Part shown: positions 24,707 through 33,588 of the stretch, in pieces | Layout of the letters: the number at the start of each line of letters is the position of its first letter | How positions within the stretch are numbered: the stretch's first letter is position 1 | Source of the DNA: Amedibacterium intestinale | GTDB taxonomy: Bacteria > Bacillota_I > Bacilli_A > Erysipelotrichales > Erysipelotrichaceae | Assembly: GCF_010537335.1 (NCBI RefSeq) | Contig: NZ_AP019711.1 | Location: 248,001 to 312,000 of the forward strand | Direction: 5' to 3' | DNA: 64,000 bases | Notes under the pieces: generated by a model | Told to the model about the DNA's origin: nothing | Seen by the model: only the letters and a program-made list of their open reading frames with translations | Database searches by the model: none | Position numbers and translations under genes: made by a program

Positions 24707-24738
24707 AAAATGCTATGTTTTTTTGACACAGCATTTTT
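24707..24738. terminator. Bidirectional terminator between peptidase and ABC permease
   Basis: AAAATGCT (24707-24714) pairs with AGCATTTT (24730-24737), extended by TGT/ACA; T runs on both strands. Shared by the two convergent genes. Confidence 0.75.
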
Positions 24739-24742
24739 TCTA

Positions 24743-26323
24743 TTATCTTCTAAGTTTAAATGTTTTATAAGCCATTCGATAAACAAGAGTCATGGAAACA
24801 ATTGTATATAAAATACAGAAGATTATCATGATTGTTCCAAAAATAAATGTATCCATTTTTAAATATATAAAGCCGAAACAGATTAGATATGTTAATGACA
24901 TAACGATACTGTATAAACTGCTTTTGGTTTCTGTAGCTTCATTATATGGCTGAAGCAGGTAGTAACAAGTTAAAAAATGAATAGAGAAAAATGTACTGGT
25001 TGCGATGATACAAATGAAAATAATGAGGTATGTCAATGGATTGGAAGTTCCTCCACTTATATAAAGTAAGATTGGTAATCCAATCGCAATGATAGAAGCA
25101 GGCAGCAGATTAATACGAATGACATCAAATAAACGTAAGCGAAACAGGGATAAAATAACATCGGGTCTTCGATAAAAAGAATATGTCAACATACTGTGAT
25201 CACAGTTTCGAAACATTGCCTGTACAACAGATTTGCCTGAATGACAGGAATAAATAATGAAAACAAAATAGGGAAGAAATACCAGAAGTAAATGATTGAT
25301 TGGTTCTTTTGCTTGCGGTATTGTGATCAATGCAGCACATGCGATAACAAAAATCACAAACGTAATGACAGCTGTTTTCTTTGCGCTGTACCATAATAGT
25401 TTTTGATGACGTTTGATAAATAAATCATGGAAGTAGGCATATCCTTTTTTATCACTGGTAATACCCGTATCATTGCTGATGTTTTTTCGATACGTATCAT
25501 TTGTAATATTTTGCATAGAAACATTGATTGCAGAAGTGCTTTGTGAAAGAAGCTGCTGATACATAGCGCGATACAAAGGAAATTTTCGCATATATGCATA
25601 GGCAAAAATACCAAGAATCATCATAAAAGTTCCTAATAGATAACTAAGGAATAAAGGAAGATATTGTTTTATAAAGATACCTGCATAGGCGAGTAAATAA
25701 GTAGCTGCAATTGTAAACCATACATATTTTACAGGATTGCTTTCATTGCGCAGGATATGTTTGGTTTCATATTGTCGCAAGGACCATGCACCAAAGACAG
25801 TTTTCCATGCGATAATCATAACAGGAATCCAGATGATGAAAATATAAGGCAAATGAAAAATAATACAAAGAGGAATTAGACAAAGAGCCATACCAGCAAA
25901 TATCTTTGCCATTTCGTATACATAATTGACAAGGGTAAAATTTCTAGCATTCATACGCATTTGAATAATGGCATAGTATTTGTCTTTACTTGGAGAAAAT
26001 ATCGTGTTGTTAGAGAGGCTTCCTGCGATTGTTAAAAATAATAGAATATGCAGAAAAGCCTGTGGAATAAGATTTGCTGGTGTGTTTGTTAACAAAATGG
26101 GTAATAAAATCATAACAAACAGATACAGTCCTTTAAATAAAGGGATGGATATGATTTCCATGAGTATCGCAAGAAGCAAAGCAAATCGCTTTAATGTTTT
26201 ACTGGCATATAAAGATGCAGGAAGCAGTTTTTTGATAAATGGAAGCTGCTTTAAAGAGTAAAGTATGGTATTTACACGATAAGAAATCTTTAAACGAAAA
26301 GAAATATAAAATATCTTAAACAT
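24743..26323 (-). CDS. ABC-2-like transporter permease
   Basis: 526 residues with about ten to twelve hydrophobic segments and few polar loops; begins MFKIFYISFRLKISYRVNTIL. No sequence family is recognised with certainty, but the position behind an ABC ATPase with an 8-base overlap and the two-fold pattern of helix groups fit large exporter permeases such as EcsB-like or bacteriocin/lantibiotic-type exporters. Substrate unknown. Residues 110-125 (SKDKYYAIIQMRMNAR) resemble a conserved cytosolic helix of this group, likely to contact the ATPase. Confidence 0.7.
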   Translation of the reverse strand: MFKIFYISFRLKISYRVNTILYSLKQLPFIKKLLPASLYASKTLKRFALLLAILMEIISIPLFKGLYLFVMILLPILLTNTPANLIPQAFLHILLFLTIAGSLSNNTIFSPSKDKYYAIIQMRMNARNFTLVNYVYEMAKIFAGMALCLIPLCIIFHLPYIFIIWIPVMIIAWKTVFGAWSLRQYETKHILRNESNPVKYVWFTIAATYLLAYAGIFIKQYLPLFLSYLLGTFMMILGIFAYAYMRKFPLYRAMYQQLLSQSTSAINVSMQNITNDTYRKNISNDTGITSDKKGYAYFHDLFIKRHQKLLWYSAKKTAVITFVIFVIACAALITIPQAKEPINHLLLVFLPYFVFIIYSCHSGKSVVQAMFRNCDHSMLTYSFYRRPDVILSLFRLRLFDVIRINLLPASIIAIGLPILLYISGGTSNPLTYLIIFICIIATSTFFSIHFLTCYYLLQPYNEATETKSSLYSIVMSLTYLICFGFIYLKMDTFIFGTIMIIFCILYTIVSMTLVYRMAYKTFKLRR

Positions 26324-27020
26324 GTTCTTCTTCCCTTAATGCTTCTAAAATCTTTTCTTTAAACGCATCTTCTTCCAAGGCATCCTGTTTTATTTCCTGT
26401 AAGACTCCATGGTTTAAAATAACGATTTCATCACATAAATCTAATGCCAGCTCCATAATATGTGTAGATAAGATCAGAATGTGGTCTTTTTTTAGTTCCT
26501 TTAAAATGTTTTTCATTTCTTCTGCGACAACAACATCTAAACTGGTTAAAGGTTCATCTAATAATAAAACTTTTGGTTTTGCGATGATGTTGATTAGCAT
26601 CTGCATTTTGTTTTTCATTCCATGTGAAAAATCTTTTAATAAACGATCGCGGTCTTCCGCTTCTATATTCATATAATCAAAGTATTCATCAATCGTTTTT
26701 AAATTTTCTATTTGATGTTCATTGATTTCAATAAAAAATTTAAGAAATTCTCTGGCGGTTAAAAATTCAGGTACGGCAGGTGTTGATAACACATATCCAA
26801 TATCTTCCATCTGCAGTGGATGCTCTTCCTCTTCCATCAGAGTAAAGGTTCCTTTGTCAATTGTAATATCTTGATTTAAACAGTTAAATAAAGTAGTTTT
26901 ACCTGCTCCATTTCTTCCCAAAAGTCCATAGATTTTTCCTTTGGAAAAGGTATAGCTTATATCTTTTAAGACTTCTTTGTTTTCAAAACTTTTCTGTAGA
27001 TGATTGATGATAAGTTCCAT
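26316..27020 (-). CDS. ABC transporter ATP-binding protein
   Basis: 234 residues from MELIINHLQKSF. All nucleotide-binding motifs are present: Walker A GLLGRNGAGKTT, Q-loop region IGYVLSTPAVPEFL, a slightly altered signature KDFSHGMKNKMQ (FSHGM in place of LSGGQ), Walker B VLLLDEPLTSLD and the switch His in LSTHIMELA. GGAGGAAATTTAT on the minus strand supports ATG 27020; an upstream ATG at 27065 lacks a ribosome site. Forms an exporter with the overlapping permease gene. Confidence 0.93.
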   Translation of the reverse strand: MELIINHLQKSFENKEVLKDISYTFSKGKIYGLLGRNGAGKTTLFNCLNQDITIDKGTFTLMEEEEHPLQMEDIGYVLSTPAVPEFLTAREFLKFFIEINEHQIENLKTIDEYFDYMNIEAEDRDRLLKDFSHGMKNKMQMLINIIAKPKVLLLDEPLTSLDVVVAEEMKNILKELKKDHILILSTHIMELALDLCDEIVILNHGVLQEIKQDALEEDAFKEKILEALREEEHV

Positions 27021-27147
27021 TATAAATTTCCTCCTTTGCAAGTATTTTAATGTTGTTTTTATCATAGCATATTTTGTTTTTGATATATATGAAAACTTTA
27101 TAAAGGTTGTGATATGTTTATACGTTTGTTTCCAAGTTTTTAAAAAA

Positions 27148-27174
27148 TTGGCACTTAGCTGTTGACAGTGCTAA
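27148..27174 (+). promoter_or_regulatory. CIRCE-like element 1, overlapping the htpG -35
   Basis: TTGGCACTT (27148-27156), nine bases, CAGTGCTAA (27166-27174). It follows the HrcA operator pattern TTAGCACTC-N9-GAGTGCTAA and overlaps TTGACA (27162-27167). Confidence 0.65.
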
Positions 27175-27190
27175 AAGATTGTACTATACT
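27162..27190 (+). promoter_or_regulatory. htpG promoter, vegetative sigma type
   Basis: TTGACA (27162-27167), 17-base spacer, TATACT (27185-27190). Flanked and overlapped by the two CIRCE-like elements. Confidence 0.85.
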
Positions 27191-27191
27191 G

Positions 27192-27218
27192 TTAGCAGAC
27201 TTAGATATAGAGTGCTAA
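27192..27218 (+). promoter_or_regulatory. CIRCE element 2, downstream of the htpG -10
   Basis: TTAGCAGAC (27192-27200), nine bases, GAGTGCTAA (27210-27218). The right arm is a perfect CIRCE half, the left arm has two mismatches. It ends two bases before the ribosome site GGAGGT. Confidence 0.8.
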
Positions 27219-27232
27219 CAGGAGGTAGGATG

Positions 27233-29164
27233 ATGGCTAGTAAAAAACAATTTAAAGCAGAATCAAAAAGATTATTAGATTTGATGATTAATTCTATTTA
27301 TACACATAAAGAAATCTTTTTAAGAGAATTAATTTCCAATGCAAGTGATGCAATCGATAAGTTGTATTACAAAGCTCTTAGTGAAAATTTAAGTGATGTA
27401 AATCGCGAGGATTTCAAAGTATATTTAGAAGTGAATAAAGATGCAAGAACACTAACAATTCGTGATAATGGTCTTGGTATGAATAAAGAAGAACTGGAAG
27501 AAAATCTTGGTACGATTGCGAAAAGTGGTTCTTTAGCATTTAAAAAAGAATTAGAAGAAAAGGAAAAGAAAGAAGAAGCAGATGATATCATTGGACAGTT
27601 TGGTGTTGGATTCTATTCTGCTTTCATGGTAGCGAAAAAAGTTGAAGTTGTTTCTAAGAAGTATGGAGAAGAAACAGCATATATTTGGACAAGTGATGCC
27701 ATTGATGGTTATACAATTGAAGAAACAAGCAAGGATTCATGTGGTACAGAAATTACCTTATATCTAAAGGATAACGGGGATGAAGAAAACTATGATGAAT
27801 ATTTGCAGCAGTATGAAATTGAACGTTTAGTTCACAAATATTCTGATTATATTCGCTATCCAATTCAGATGATGGTGGAAGAACAGCGTCGTATTGAAAA
27901 TGAAGATGCAAAAGAAGATGAAGAACCAAAATATGAAACGGTGAAAGAATTAAAGACCTTGAATTCTATGGTTCCATTATGGAAACGCAGCAAATCTGAA
28001 ATTACAAAAGAAGAATATAATGAATTTTATAAGAATAAATTCAATGATTATACAGATCCACAAAAGGTCATTCACACAAGTGTAGAAGGAGCTGTTTCTT
28101 TTACAACACTTCTCTATATTCCATCAAAAACGCCATTTAATTATTATTCTCAGGATTATAAGAAAGGTTTACAGCTGTATAGTCGTGGAGTCTTCATTAT
28201 GGATAATGCGGAAGAACTTCTTCCTGAACATTTCCGTTTTGTAAAAGGACTTGTAGATTCACAAGATTTATCCTTAAATATTTCTCGTGAAATGCTGCAG
28301 CATGATCGTCAGCTAAAAGTTATCGCAAACCGTATTGAAAAGAAAATTAAATCCGAATTGTTGTTGATGTTGAAAAACGATCGTGAAGAATATGAAAAAT
28401 TCTGGAACAATTTTGGAGTACAAATCAAATTTGGTGTATATAATGAATTTGGTGCCCATAAAGAACTTCTTCAAGATTTATTGTTGTTCTACTCCAGCAA
28501 AGAAAGAAAACTGGTTACTCTTGATGAATATGTAAATCGAATGGAAGAAGGTCAAAAAGATATTTACTTTGTCAGTGGAGATAAAGTAGAGATGATGGAT
28601 GAACTTCCAATCGTTAAAAAAGTAAAAGACAAAGGTTATGAAATTTTATATTTAACAGATAATGTGGATGAATTTGTATTACAGACACTAATGAACTATA
28701 AAGAGAAAAACTTTAAAAATATTTCTCAAGGGGATTTAGATTTAGATAGTGAAGAAGAAAAGAAAGAAAAAGAAAAGAAAGCAGAAGAAAATAAAGATCT
28801 GTTAAAAGATTTGAAAGAGGCTTTAGGAGAACAGGTAAAAGAAGTAAAAATCAGTTCTCGTCTGGTAGATGATCCTGTATGTTTATCAAGTGATGAAGGA
28901 ATGTCTTTTGAAATGGAGAAAGTATTAAGCGCAATGCCAGAAGGAAATCCTTATGGTATGAAAGCGACTCGTATTTTGGAAATCAATCCAAATCATCCAA
29001 TTTTTGAAGCTTTACAAAATGTCTATGAAAATGATAAAGATGGAATTAAAGAATATGCGGAATTACTATATAATCAGGCATTGCTGATTGAAGGTTTCCC
29101 AATTGAAAATCCGGTAGAATTTTCAAGAAAGATCTGTGATTTCATGGTAAAAGCAGCAAAATAA
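27233..29164 (+). CDS. htpG: Chaperone protein HtpG (Hsp90)
   Basis: 643 residues, full-length bacterial Hsp90. The ATP-binding N-domain shows ELISNASDAIDKL, DNGLGM and GQFGVGFYSAFM; the middle domain shows SRGVFIMDNAEELLPE and SLNISREMLQ; the C-terminal dimer domain closes the protein. The frame is open further upstream, but GGAGGT (27221-27226) and family alignment favour MASKKQFKAES at 27233 (27230 is the alternative). The two CIRCE-like operators predict control by HrcA, which is not how htpG is controlled in Bacillus subtilis. Confidence 0.96.
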   Translation: MASKKQFKAESKRLLDLMINSIYTHKEIFLRELISNASDAIDKLYYKALSENLSDVNREDFKVYLEVNKDARTLTIRDNGLGMNKEELEENLGTIAKSGSLAFKKELEEKEKKEEADDIIGQFGVGFYSAFMVAKKVEVVSKKYGEETAYIWTSDAIDGYTIEETSKDSCGTEITLYLKDNGDEENYDEYLQQYEIERLVHKYSDYIRYPIQMMVEEQRRIENEDAKEDEEPKYETVKELKTLNSMVPLWKRSKSEITKEEYNEFYKNKFNDYTDPQKVIHTSVEGAVSFTTLLYIPSKTPFNYYSQDYKKGLQLYSRGVFIMDNAEELLPEHFRFVKGLVDSQDLSLNISREMLQHDRQLKVIANRIEKKIKSELLLMLKNDREEYEKFWNNFGVQIKFGVYNEFGAHKELLQDLLLFYSSKERKLVTLDEYVNRMEEGQKDIYFVSGDKVEMMDELPIVKKVKDKGYEILYLTDNVDEFVLQTLMNYKEKNFKNISQGDLDLDSEEEKKEKEKKAEENKDLLKDLKEALGEQVKEVKISSRLVDDPVCLSSDEGMSFEMEKVLSAMPEGNPYGMKATRILEINPNHPIFEALQNVYENDKDGIKEYAELLYNQALLIEGFPIENPVEFSRKICDFMVKAAK

Positions 29165-29172
29165 AAAATATG

Positions 29173-29209
29173 ACCTTGTTTGTAGAGAAATCTATGAACA
29201 AGGTTTTTT
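29173..29209 (+). terminator. htpG terminator
   Basis: ACCTTGTT (29173-29180) pairs with AACAAGGT (29197-29204), then TTTTT. Confidence 0.85.
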
Positions 29210-29245
29210 CATTTGTTATAATAAGTTTGAAAGAAGGGATTGTTT

Positions 29246-29752
29246 ATGAAAATCATTTTCTTAGATGTTGATGGTGTGCTGTATCCTTATCATGATAGAA
29301 AATTGCTTACAAAGAAACCTGAAAAAATTAAAAAGAAGCTTATCAGAAAAGATCGTATCTTTAAACAGGCAAATGCATTAGAATTACAGCTTGTATATGA
29401 AGGGTGGAATAAGCAGGCAGTTTCTTATGTAAAACGTTTAGTTGAAGAAACAGACGCAAAAATTGTAATCTCTTCATCATGGAAGTATTTACGTAGTTTA
29501 GAGGATATGAAACTCTTGTTTAAGATTTATGATTTAGATTCTTATGTAATTGGTTTAACGAAGGATACAGCTGATTTTTTAAAAGAAACACAAATAGAAG
29601 ATTACTTGCAGCACCATAAAGAAATAGAGAAATATGTGGTTATAGATGATCTAGATTTAAGGGAAACCTTTCCTGAACATTGTGTTGTATGTCCAGATGT
29701 ATTTACATTGGACTGTTATGAAGAAGCAGTAAAGATTCTAGGTAAAAAATAG
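29246..29752 (+). CDS. HAD-fold phosphatase-like protein (HAD_SAK_2 type)
   Basis: 168 residues. The first HAD motif FLDVDGVLYP, the second IVISSSWKYL and the third VVIDDLDL are visible; the SSSW motif is typical of the HAD domains seen in the Swiss-army-knife RNA repair group (PF18143). Such stand-alone proteins are uncharacterised. ATG 29246 follows GAAGGGATTGTT; a TTG six bases upstream is not preferred. Confidence 0.75.
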   Translation: MKIIFLDVDGVLYPYHDRKLLTKKPEKIKKKLIRKDRIFKQANALELQLVYEGWNKQAVSYVKRLVEETDAKIVISSSWKYLRSLEDMKLLFKIYDLDSYVIGLTKDTADFLKETQIEDYLQHHKEIEKYVVIDDLDLRETFPEHCVVCPDVFTLDCYEEAVKILGKK

Positions 29753-29800
29753 GAAGTAATGTTTATTTTTATAGTATAATGGGAAGCGGTGATGTAGAGA

Positions 29801-30400
29801 ATGATACGTAATGTAATTTTTGATATAGGAAATGTACTGGTTAGCTTTCATCCTGTAGAGTATTTTTATCCTGTATTTAAAGAAAAGACAGAAACACTTT
29901 GTACATATGTATTTGGTAGTAAAGAGTGGGCGTTATATGATCAGGGAATTCTTACAAAAGAAGAAGTAGAGAAGAATTTATTAGATACTTATCCTAAAGA
30001 TAAGGATGCGATTTTATATATTCTTACGCATTGGAAAGAGTTTATGAAACCTATTATGCCAATGAAAAAATTGATAGAAGAACTGAAGGAAAAAGGGTAT
30101 AAAATATTTCTTTTATCAAATATAAGTGAAGATAGTTATCTGTATTTAAAAAAGGAATACCCTTACTTTTTTGATGTGAATGGTGGAATGTATTCTTATC
30201 GAATAAAGAGGAATAAACCGGATAAAAAAATTTATGAAGAATTGTTAAGTGCATATGGTATTAATGCAAGTGAAAGTTTATTTTTAGATGATCGAAAAGA
30301 GAATGTTGATGCGGCGAAAGCTTTAGGCTTTCATGGTATGATAATAGAAGATGTAGATGTTACATGCGACAGGATAAGAAAACGATTGAAAGAGGAGTAA
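29801..30400 (+). CDS. HAD-IA family hydrolase (YihX-like)
   Basis: 199 residues. HAD motif I is FDIGNVLVSF, where the usual second Asp is replaced by Asn-Val context typical of the YihX/epoxide-hydrolase N-domain subgroup; motif II is FLLSNIS, motif III lysine in RIKRNKPDKKIYEEL, and motif IV FLDDRKENVDAA. The cap is the helical C1 type. YihX relatives dephosphorylate sugar phosphates such as glucose-1-phosphate; the substrate here is unknown. The rlmD-like gene begins two bases after the stop. Confidence 0.85.
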   Translation: MIRNVIFDIGNVLVSFHPVEYFYPVFKEKTETLCTYVFGSKEWALYDQGILTKEEVEKNLLDTYPKDKDAILYILTHWKEFMKPIMPMKKLIEELKEKGYKIFLLSNISEDSYLYLKKEYPYFFDVNGGMYSYRIKRNKPDKKIYEELLSAYGINASESLFLDDRKENVDAAKALGFHGMIIEDVDVTCDRIRKRLKEE

Positions 30401-30402
30401 GA

Positions 30403-31764
30403 ATGGTAAAAATCAAACAGATTATAGAAGGAAAGATTGCATCCTTAGATGAAGTTGGAAATGGGATTTTATACAGTGGAAAAGATCGTATATTTGTACG
30501 TCATGTAATTTTAAATGAAGTAGTACGTGTACGTGTCGTGAAAAAACTGCAGAAAGGATATGCAGGAGAATTGTTAGAAATCATAAAACCATCAGAAAAT
30601 AGAGGAAAAGTAAACTGTGGTATTTATGATCGATGTGGAAGTTGTCAGCTTTTACATATGAAAGAGCAGGCACAGCATACATATAAGCTGGAATATCTTC
30701 AAAATTTATGTAAACAGGCAAAAGAACTATCTTTAAAATGTGAGGGTTTATTGTCTATGGAAGATCCATATCATTATCGAAATAAGATGATCATTGGATT
30801 TCAAAGAGATAAAAGAAAAAAGATTCGTGCTGGATTTTATGAAGAATTTTCGCATACGATCATTCCTTATCAAAATTGTTTGCTGCACCCAAAAGAATGT
30901 GATGAAATTGTACAAACGATTGTGAAATTGATGGAACAGATGCGAATTGAACCTTATGATGAAGATAGCAGAAGAGGTTTATTGCGTCATGTTATTTTGC
31001 GTTATGGTGAAGTAAGTAAGCAAATTATGGTAGTTCTTGTTGTTAATAGCGTACAATTTCCTGCAAGACGTAACTTTGTAAATGCTTTAGTAAAAGCACA
31101 TCCACAAATCACAACTATTGTTCAAAATATCAATACTAGAAAAACAAGTATTGTACTGGGAAATGAGGAACGTGTATTATATGGAAAAGGTTATATCGAA
31201 GATACATTATGTGGATTGACCTTCCGTATTTCGGCGAAGTCTTTTTATCAAATTAATCATGCACAGACAGAAGTGTTGTATAAAAAGGCAATTGAAAAAT
31301 TACAGTTAAAAGGGAATGAAAAAATTCTAGATGCGTATTGTGGGATTGGTACGATTGGTATGTATGCGGCTGGTTTTGTAAAAGAAGTAATGGGGGTAGA
31401 AATCAATAAAGATTCGATTAAGGATGCAAAAGATAATGCGTATCGAAATCATGTTAAGAATATCCGTTTTATTTGTGATGATGCAGGTAGCTTTATGCAG
31501 AAAATGGCACAGCAGAAGGAAAAGCTGGATGTTGTTATTATGGACCCACCTAGAAGTGGAAGTGATGAGTGTTTTATTCGAAGCGCTGTAGGCGTAAAAC
31601 CTAAAAAAATCTTGTATATATCCTGTAATCCACAGACGCAGATTCGAGATTTAAAGCTGTTTAAAAAACTGGGATATGAAGGGAAAGAGGTTTTAGGTGT
31701 GGATTTATTTCCCCATACTTTTCATGTTGAGAGCGTAGTATTGTTGACCAAAATACGTAATTGA
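30403..31764 (+). CDS. rlmD: 23S rRNA (uracil-C5)-methyltransferase, RlmD/RlmCD type
   Basis: 453 residues from MVKIKQIIEGKI (GAGGAG site ahead; the upstream in-frame ATG at 30364 lies inside the HAD gene). N-terminal TRAM RNA-binding domain (~1-60), a [4Fe-4S] Cys set beginning CGIYDRCGSCQL, and the SAM-dependent methyltransferase domain with DAYCGIGTIGMYAA, VMDPPRSG and catalytic Cys in YISCNPQTQIRDL. It methylates U747/U1939-type uridines in 23S rRNA; which of them cannot be told from sequence, so the symbol is approximate. Confidence 0.9.
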   Translation: MVKIKQIIEGKIASLDEVGNGILYSGKDRIFVRHVILNEVVRVRVVKKLQKGYAGELLEIIKPSENRGKVNCGIYDRCGSCQLLHMKEQAQHTYKLEYLQNLCKQAKELSLKCEGLLSMEDPYHYRNKMIIGFQRDKRKKIRAGFYEEFSHTIIPYQNCLLHPKECDEIVQTIVKLMEQMRIEPYDEDSRRGLLRHVILRYGEVSKQIMVVLVVNSVQFPARRNFVNALVKAHPQITTIVQNINTRKTSIVLGNEERVLYGKGYIEDTLCGLTFRISAKSFYQINHAQTEVLYKKAIEKLQLKGNEKILDAYCGIGTIGMYAAGFVKEVMGVEINKDSIKDAKDNAYRNHVKNIRFICDDAGSFMQKMAQQKEKLDVVIMDPPRSGSDECFIRSAVGVKPKKILYISCNPQTQIRDLKLFKKLGYEGKEVLGVDLFPHTFHVESVVLLTKIRN

Positions 31765-31864
31765 AATTGTGGAAGTGACAGCGGAAACTATCTAGAAGTC
31801 TTTAGGTGGTTACGAAAAAAATATAAATGTCGTTTTTTAAGCTTAAATTACATTTTTTAATCAA

Positions 31865-31895
31865 AAAAGTGGATTGATGAAGTCCACTTTTATAA
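31865..31895 (+). terminator. Terminator after rlmD
   Basis: AAAAGTGGA (31865-31873) pairs with TCCACTTTT (31883-31891) around nine bases, followed by ATAATATTT. The preceding 100 bases hold no recognisable gene. Confidence 0.75.
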
Positions 31896-31986
31896 TATTT
31901 ATTAAGGATTTTTGCTAGTGAAATATCTAGAATTATTTTTCATTAATGAAAATAATCATAAATGAGAAAATTCGAGATAGTAAGTG

Positions 31987-32682
31987 CTATTCTAAAATTC
32001 TACCATCCATTGATATTGTAACAACTTGCCAAGGTATGAATTTTCCGCTTGCCTGTAACGCTTTTTTTACTGCCATTTCTAATCCACCGCAACAAGGAAC
32101 TTCCATTCGTACTATGGTTACTTTCTTAATATCATTGTTTTGAATGATTTGTGTCAGTTTTTCACTGTAGTCAATATTATCCAGCTTTGGACAGCCAATG
32201 ATTGTAATATTTCCTCGCATAAATTTCTCGTGCATTCTGGCATATGCATATGCACTGCAATCTGCCGCAACCAATAAATTTGCACCATCAAAATATGGGG
32301 CGCTAACTGGTACCAATTTAATCTGACAAGGCCATTGTCCAAGCTGTGATACCGCTTCTTCGCATATTGGAGAAATAGTATTCTGTAAATGTTCTATACG
32401 ATATGCTTGGCTTCCAGGACAGCCTGTTTGTGTGTTTAATGAGTTGTTTTTTCTGTTTTCCAAAACAGCTTTTTCATCATATGCAGCAGCTTCTCGTTCC
32501 ACAAAGGAAATTGCCTCCGTAGGACATGTTGGCAAGCAGTCTCCCAAGCCATCACAATAATCATCTCTTAAAAGTTTCGCTTTTCCATTTACCATACCGA
32601 TTGCCCCTTCATGACACGCTTCAGCGCATGCACCGCAGCCATTACATTTTTCTTCATCTATTTGTATAATTTTTCGAATCAT
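31987..32682 (-). CDS. 4Fe-4S ferredoxin-type iron-sulfur protein
   Basis: 231 residues from MIRKIIQIDEEK (AAAGGATGGATTTAGA ahead; the listed upstream start at 32733 lacks a site). A full ferredoxin motif CNGCGACAEAC is followed by a partial second one (YCDGLGDCLPTCP, one Cys short). The C-terminal ~150 residues carry further conserved cysteines (TGCPGSQ, AADCSAYAYA, IGCPKLDN, VPCCGGLE). This architecture is common next to Crp/Fnr genes in anaerobes and often near hybrid cluster proteins; the reaction is unknown, probably electron transfer or cluster-based sensing. Divergent from the Crp/Fnr gene. Confidence 0.82.
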   Translation of the reverse strand: MIRKIIQIDEEKCNGCGACAEACHEGAIGMVNGKAKLLRDDYCDGLGDCLPTCPTEAISFVEREAAAYDEKAVLENRKNNSLNTQTGCPGSQAYRIEHLQNTISPICEEAVSQLGQWPCQIKLVPVSAPYFDGANLLVAADCSAYAYARMHEKFMRGNITIIGCPKLDNIDYSEKLTQIIQNNDIKKVTIVRMEVPCCGGLEMAVKKALQASGKFIPWQVVTISMDGRILE

Positions 32683-32724
32683 TCTAAATCCATCCTTTCT
32701 CTTGTGTTTGTAGATTAAGCATAC

Positions 32725-32760
32725 TATAATCAAAAATGAAATTCTGTTGTTTTAACAACA
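32725..32760 (+). promoter_or_regulatory. Crp/Fnr gene promoter with inverted repeat
   Basis: TATAAT (32725-32730) is followed by TGTTGTT-TT-AACAACA (32745-32760), a perfect 7-base inverted repeat placed between the transcription start and the ribosome site, suiting autoregulation or control of the divergent ferredoxin gene. Confidence 0.5.
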
Positions 32761-32774
32761 AAAGGAGAAAAAAT

Positions 32775-33422
32775 ATGAATTTGTCTAATACACAGTTGTT
32801 TCAAGGTTTACAAGAACAGGAAATAACACTGCTTTTGGATTGTCTTAATGCGGTAAAACGAAGTTATAAAAAAGGAGAAACAATTCTTTCTGAAGGCAAT
32901 ATTACAGAGAACATAGGTATTGTACTATCTGGCATGGTAATCATATCTTGTAATGATATTTGGGGAAATAACAGCGTCTTAGGAAATGTTTCTACTGGTT
33001 CTGTATTCGCTGAAGCATATGCTTGTATTCCAGGACAAGCGATGCTAGTTACAGTGTCTGCAATAGAAGATACGGAGATACTTTTTTTAAATGTAGGAAG
33101 AGTCTTTACTATCTGTTCCAACACCTGTTTTTTCCATACAAAACTTATCAAAAATTTATTAGGCATATTTGCACACAAAAACATTCAGCTTTCGCAAAGG
33201 ATTCAACATACCAGTTCAAAATCTATCCGAGATAGATTAATGTCTTATTTTTCACAGTGTGCTAAATATTATGGAAACAATTCTTTTCTTATTCCATATA
33301 ATCGACAGCAGTTAGCGGATTATTTGAATGTTGATCGTAGTTCTATGTGTAATGAACTTTCTAAAATGCAGAAAGATGGTTTAATTGATTATAAGAAAAA
33401 TCATTTTATACTTAAAACTTAG
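32775..33422 (+). CDS. Crp/Fnr-family transcriptional regulator
   Basis: 215 residues from MNLSNTQLFQGL; AAAGGAG sets this start. Cyclic-nucleotide-binding-like beta roll (~10-120, with KKGETILSEGNITENIGIVLSG) and a C-terminal winged helix (YNRQQLADYLNVDRSSMCNELSKMQ). Cysteines are scattered (C24, C58, C81, C110, C115 region) but there is no clear N-terminal Fnr cluster. It probably senses nitrosative, redox or metabolite signals for the divergent ferredoxin-like gene. Confidence 0.88.
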   Translation: MNLSNTQLFQGLQEQEITLLLDCLNAVKRSYKKGETILSEGNITENIGIVLSGMVIISCNDIWGNNSVLGNVSTGSVFAEAYACIPGQAMLVTVSAIEDTEILFLNVGRVFTICSNTCFFHTKLIKNLLGIFAHKNIQLSQRIQHTSSKSIRDRLMSYFSQCAKYYGNNSFLIPYNRQQLADYLNVDRSSMCNELSKMQKDGLIDYKKNHFILKT

Positions 33423-33438
33423 TAATTGTTTAAAAATT

Positions 33439-33567
33439 AAAGAACAATTTTAATGAAATTAAATAAAAAGAAAGCAGTACCTATTTTTGATACTGCTTTG
33501 TGATTAGTTGAGATTCTATGATCGTGTAATCTCTATGTTATCATAAAGTTTTGTAAAATTGTTCTTT
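33439..33567. repeat. 129-base segment bounded by 14-base perfect inverted repeats
   Basis: AAAGAACAATTTTA (33439-33452) and TAAAATTGTTCTTT (33554-33567) enclose a second hairpin AAAGCAGTA / TACTGCTTT (33471-33479 with 33491-33499). It lies between convergent genes. It may be a terminator pair or a small MITE-like element. Confidence 0.55.
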
Positions 33568-33588
33568 TTGTTTTTATATGATTCTGAA

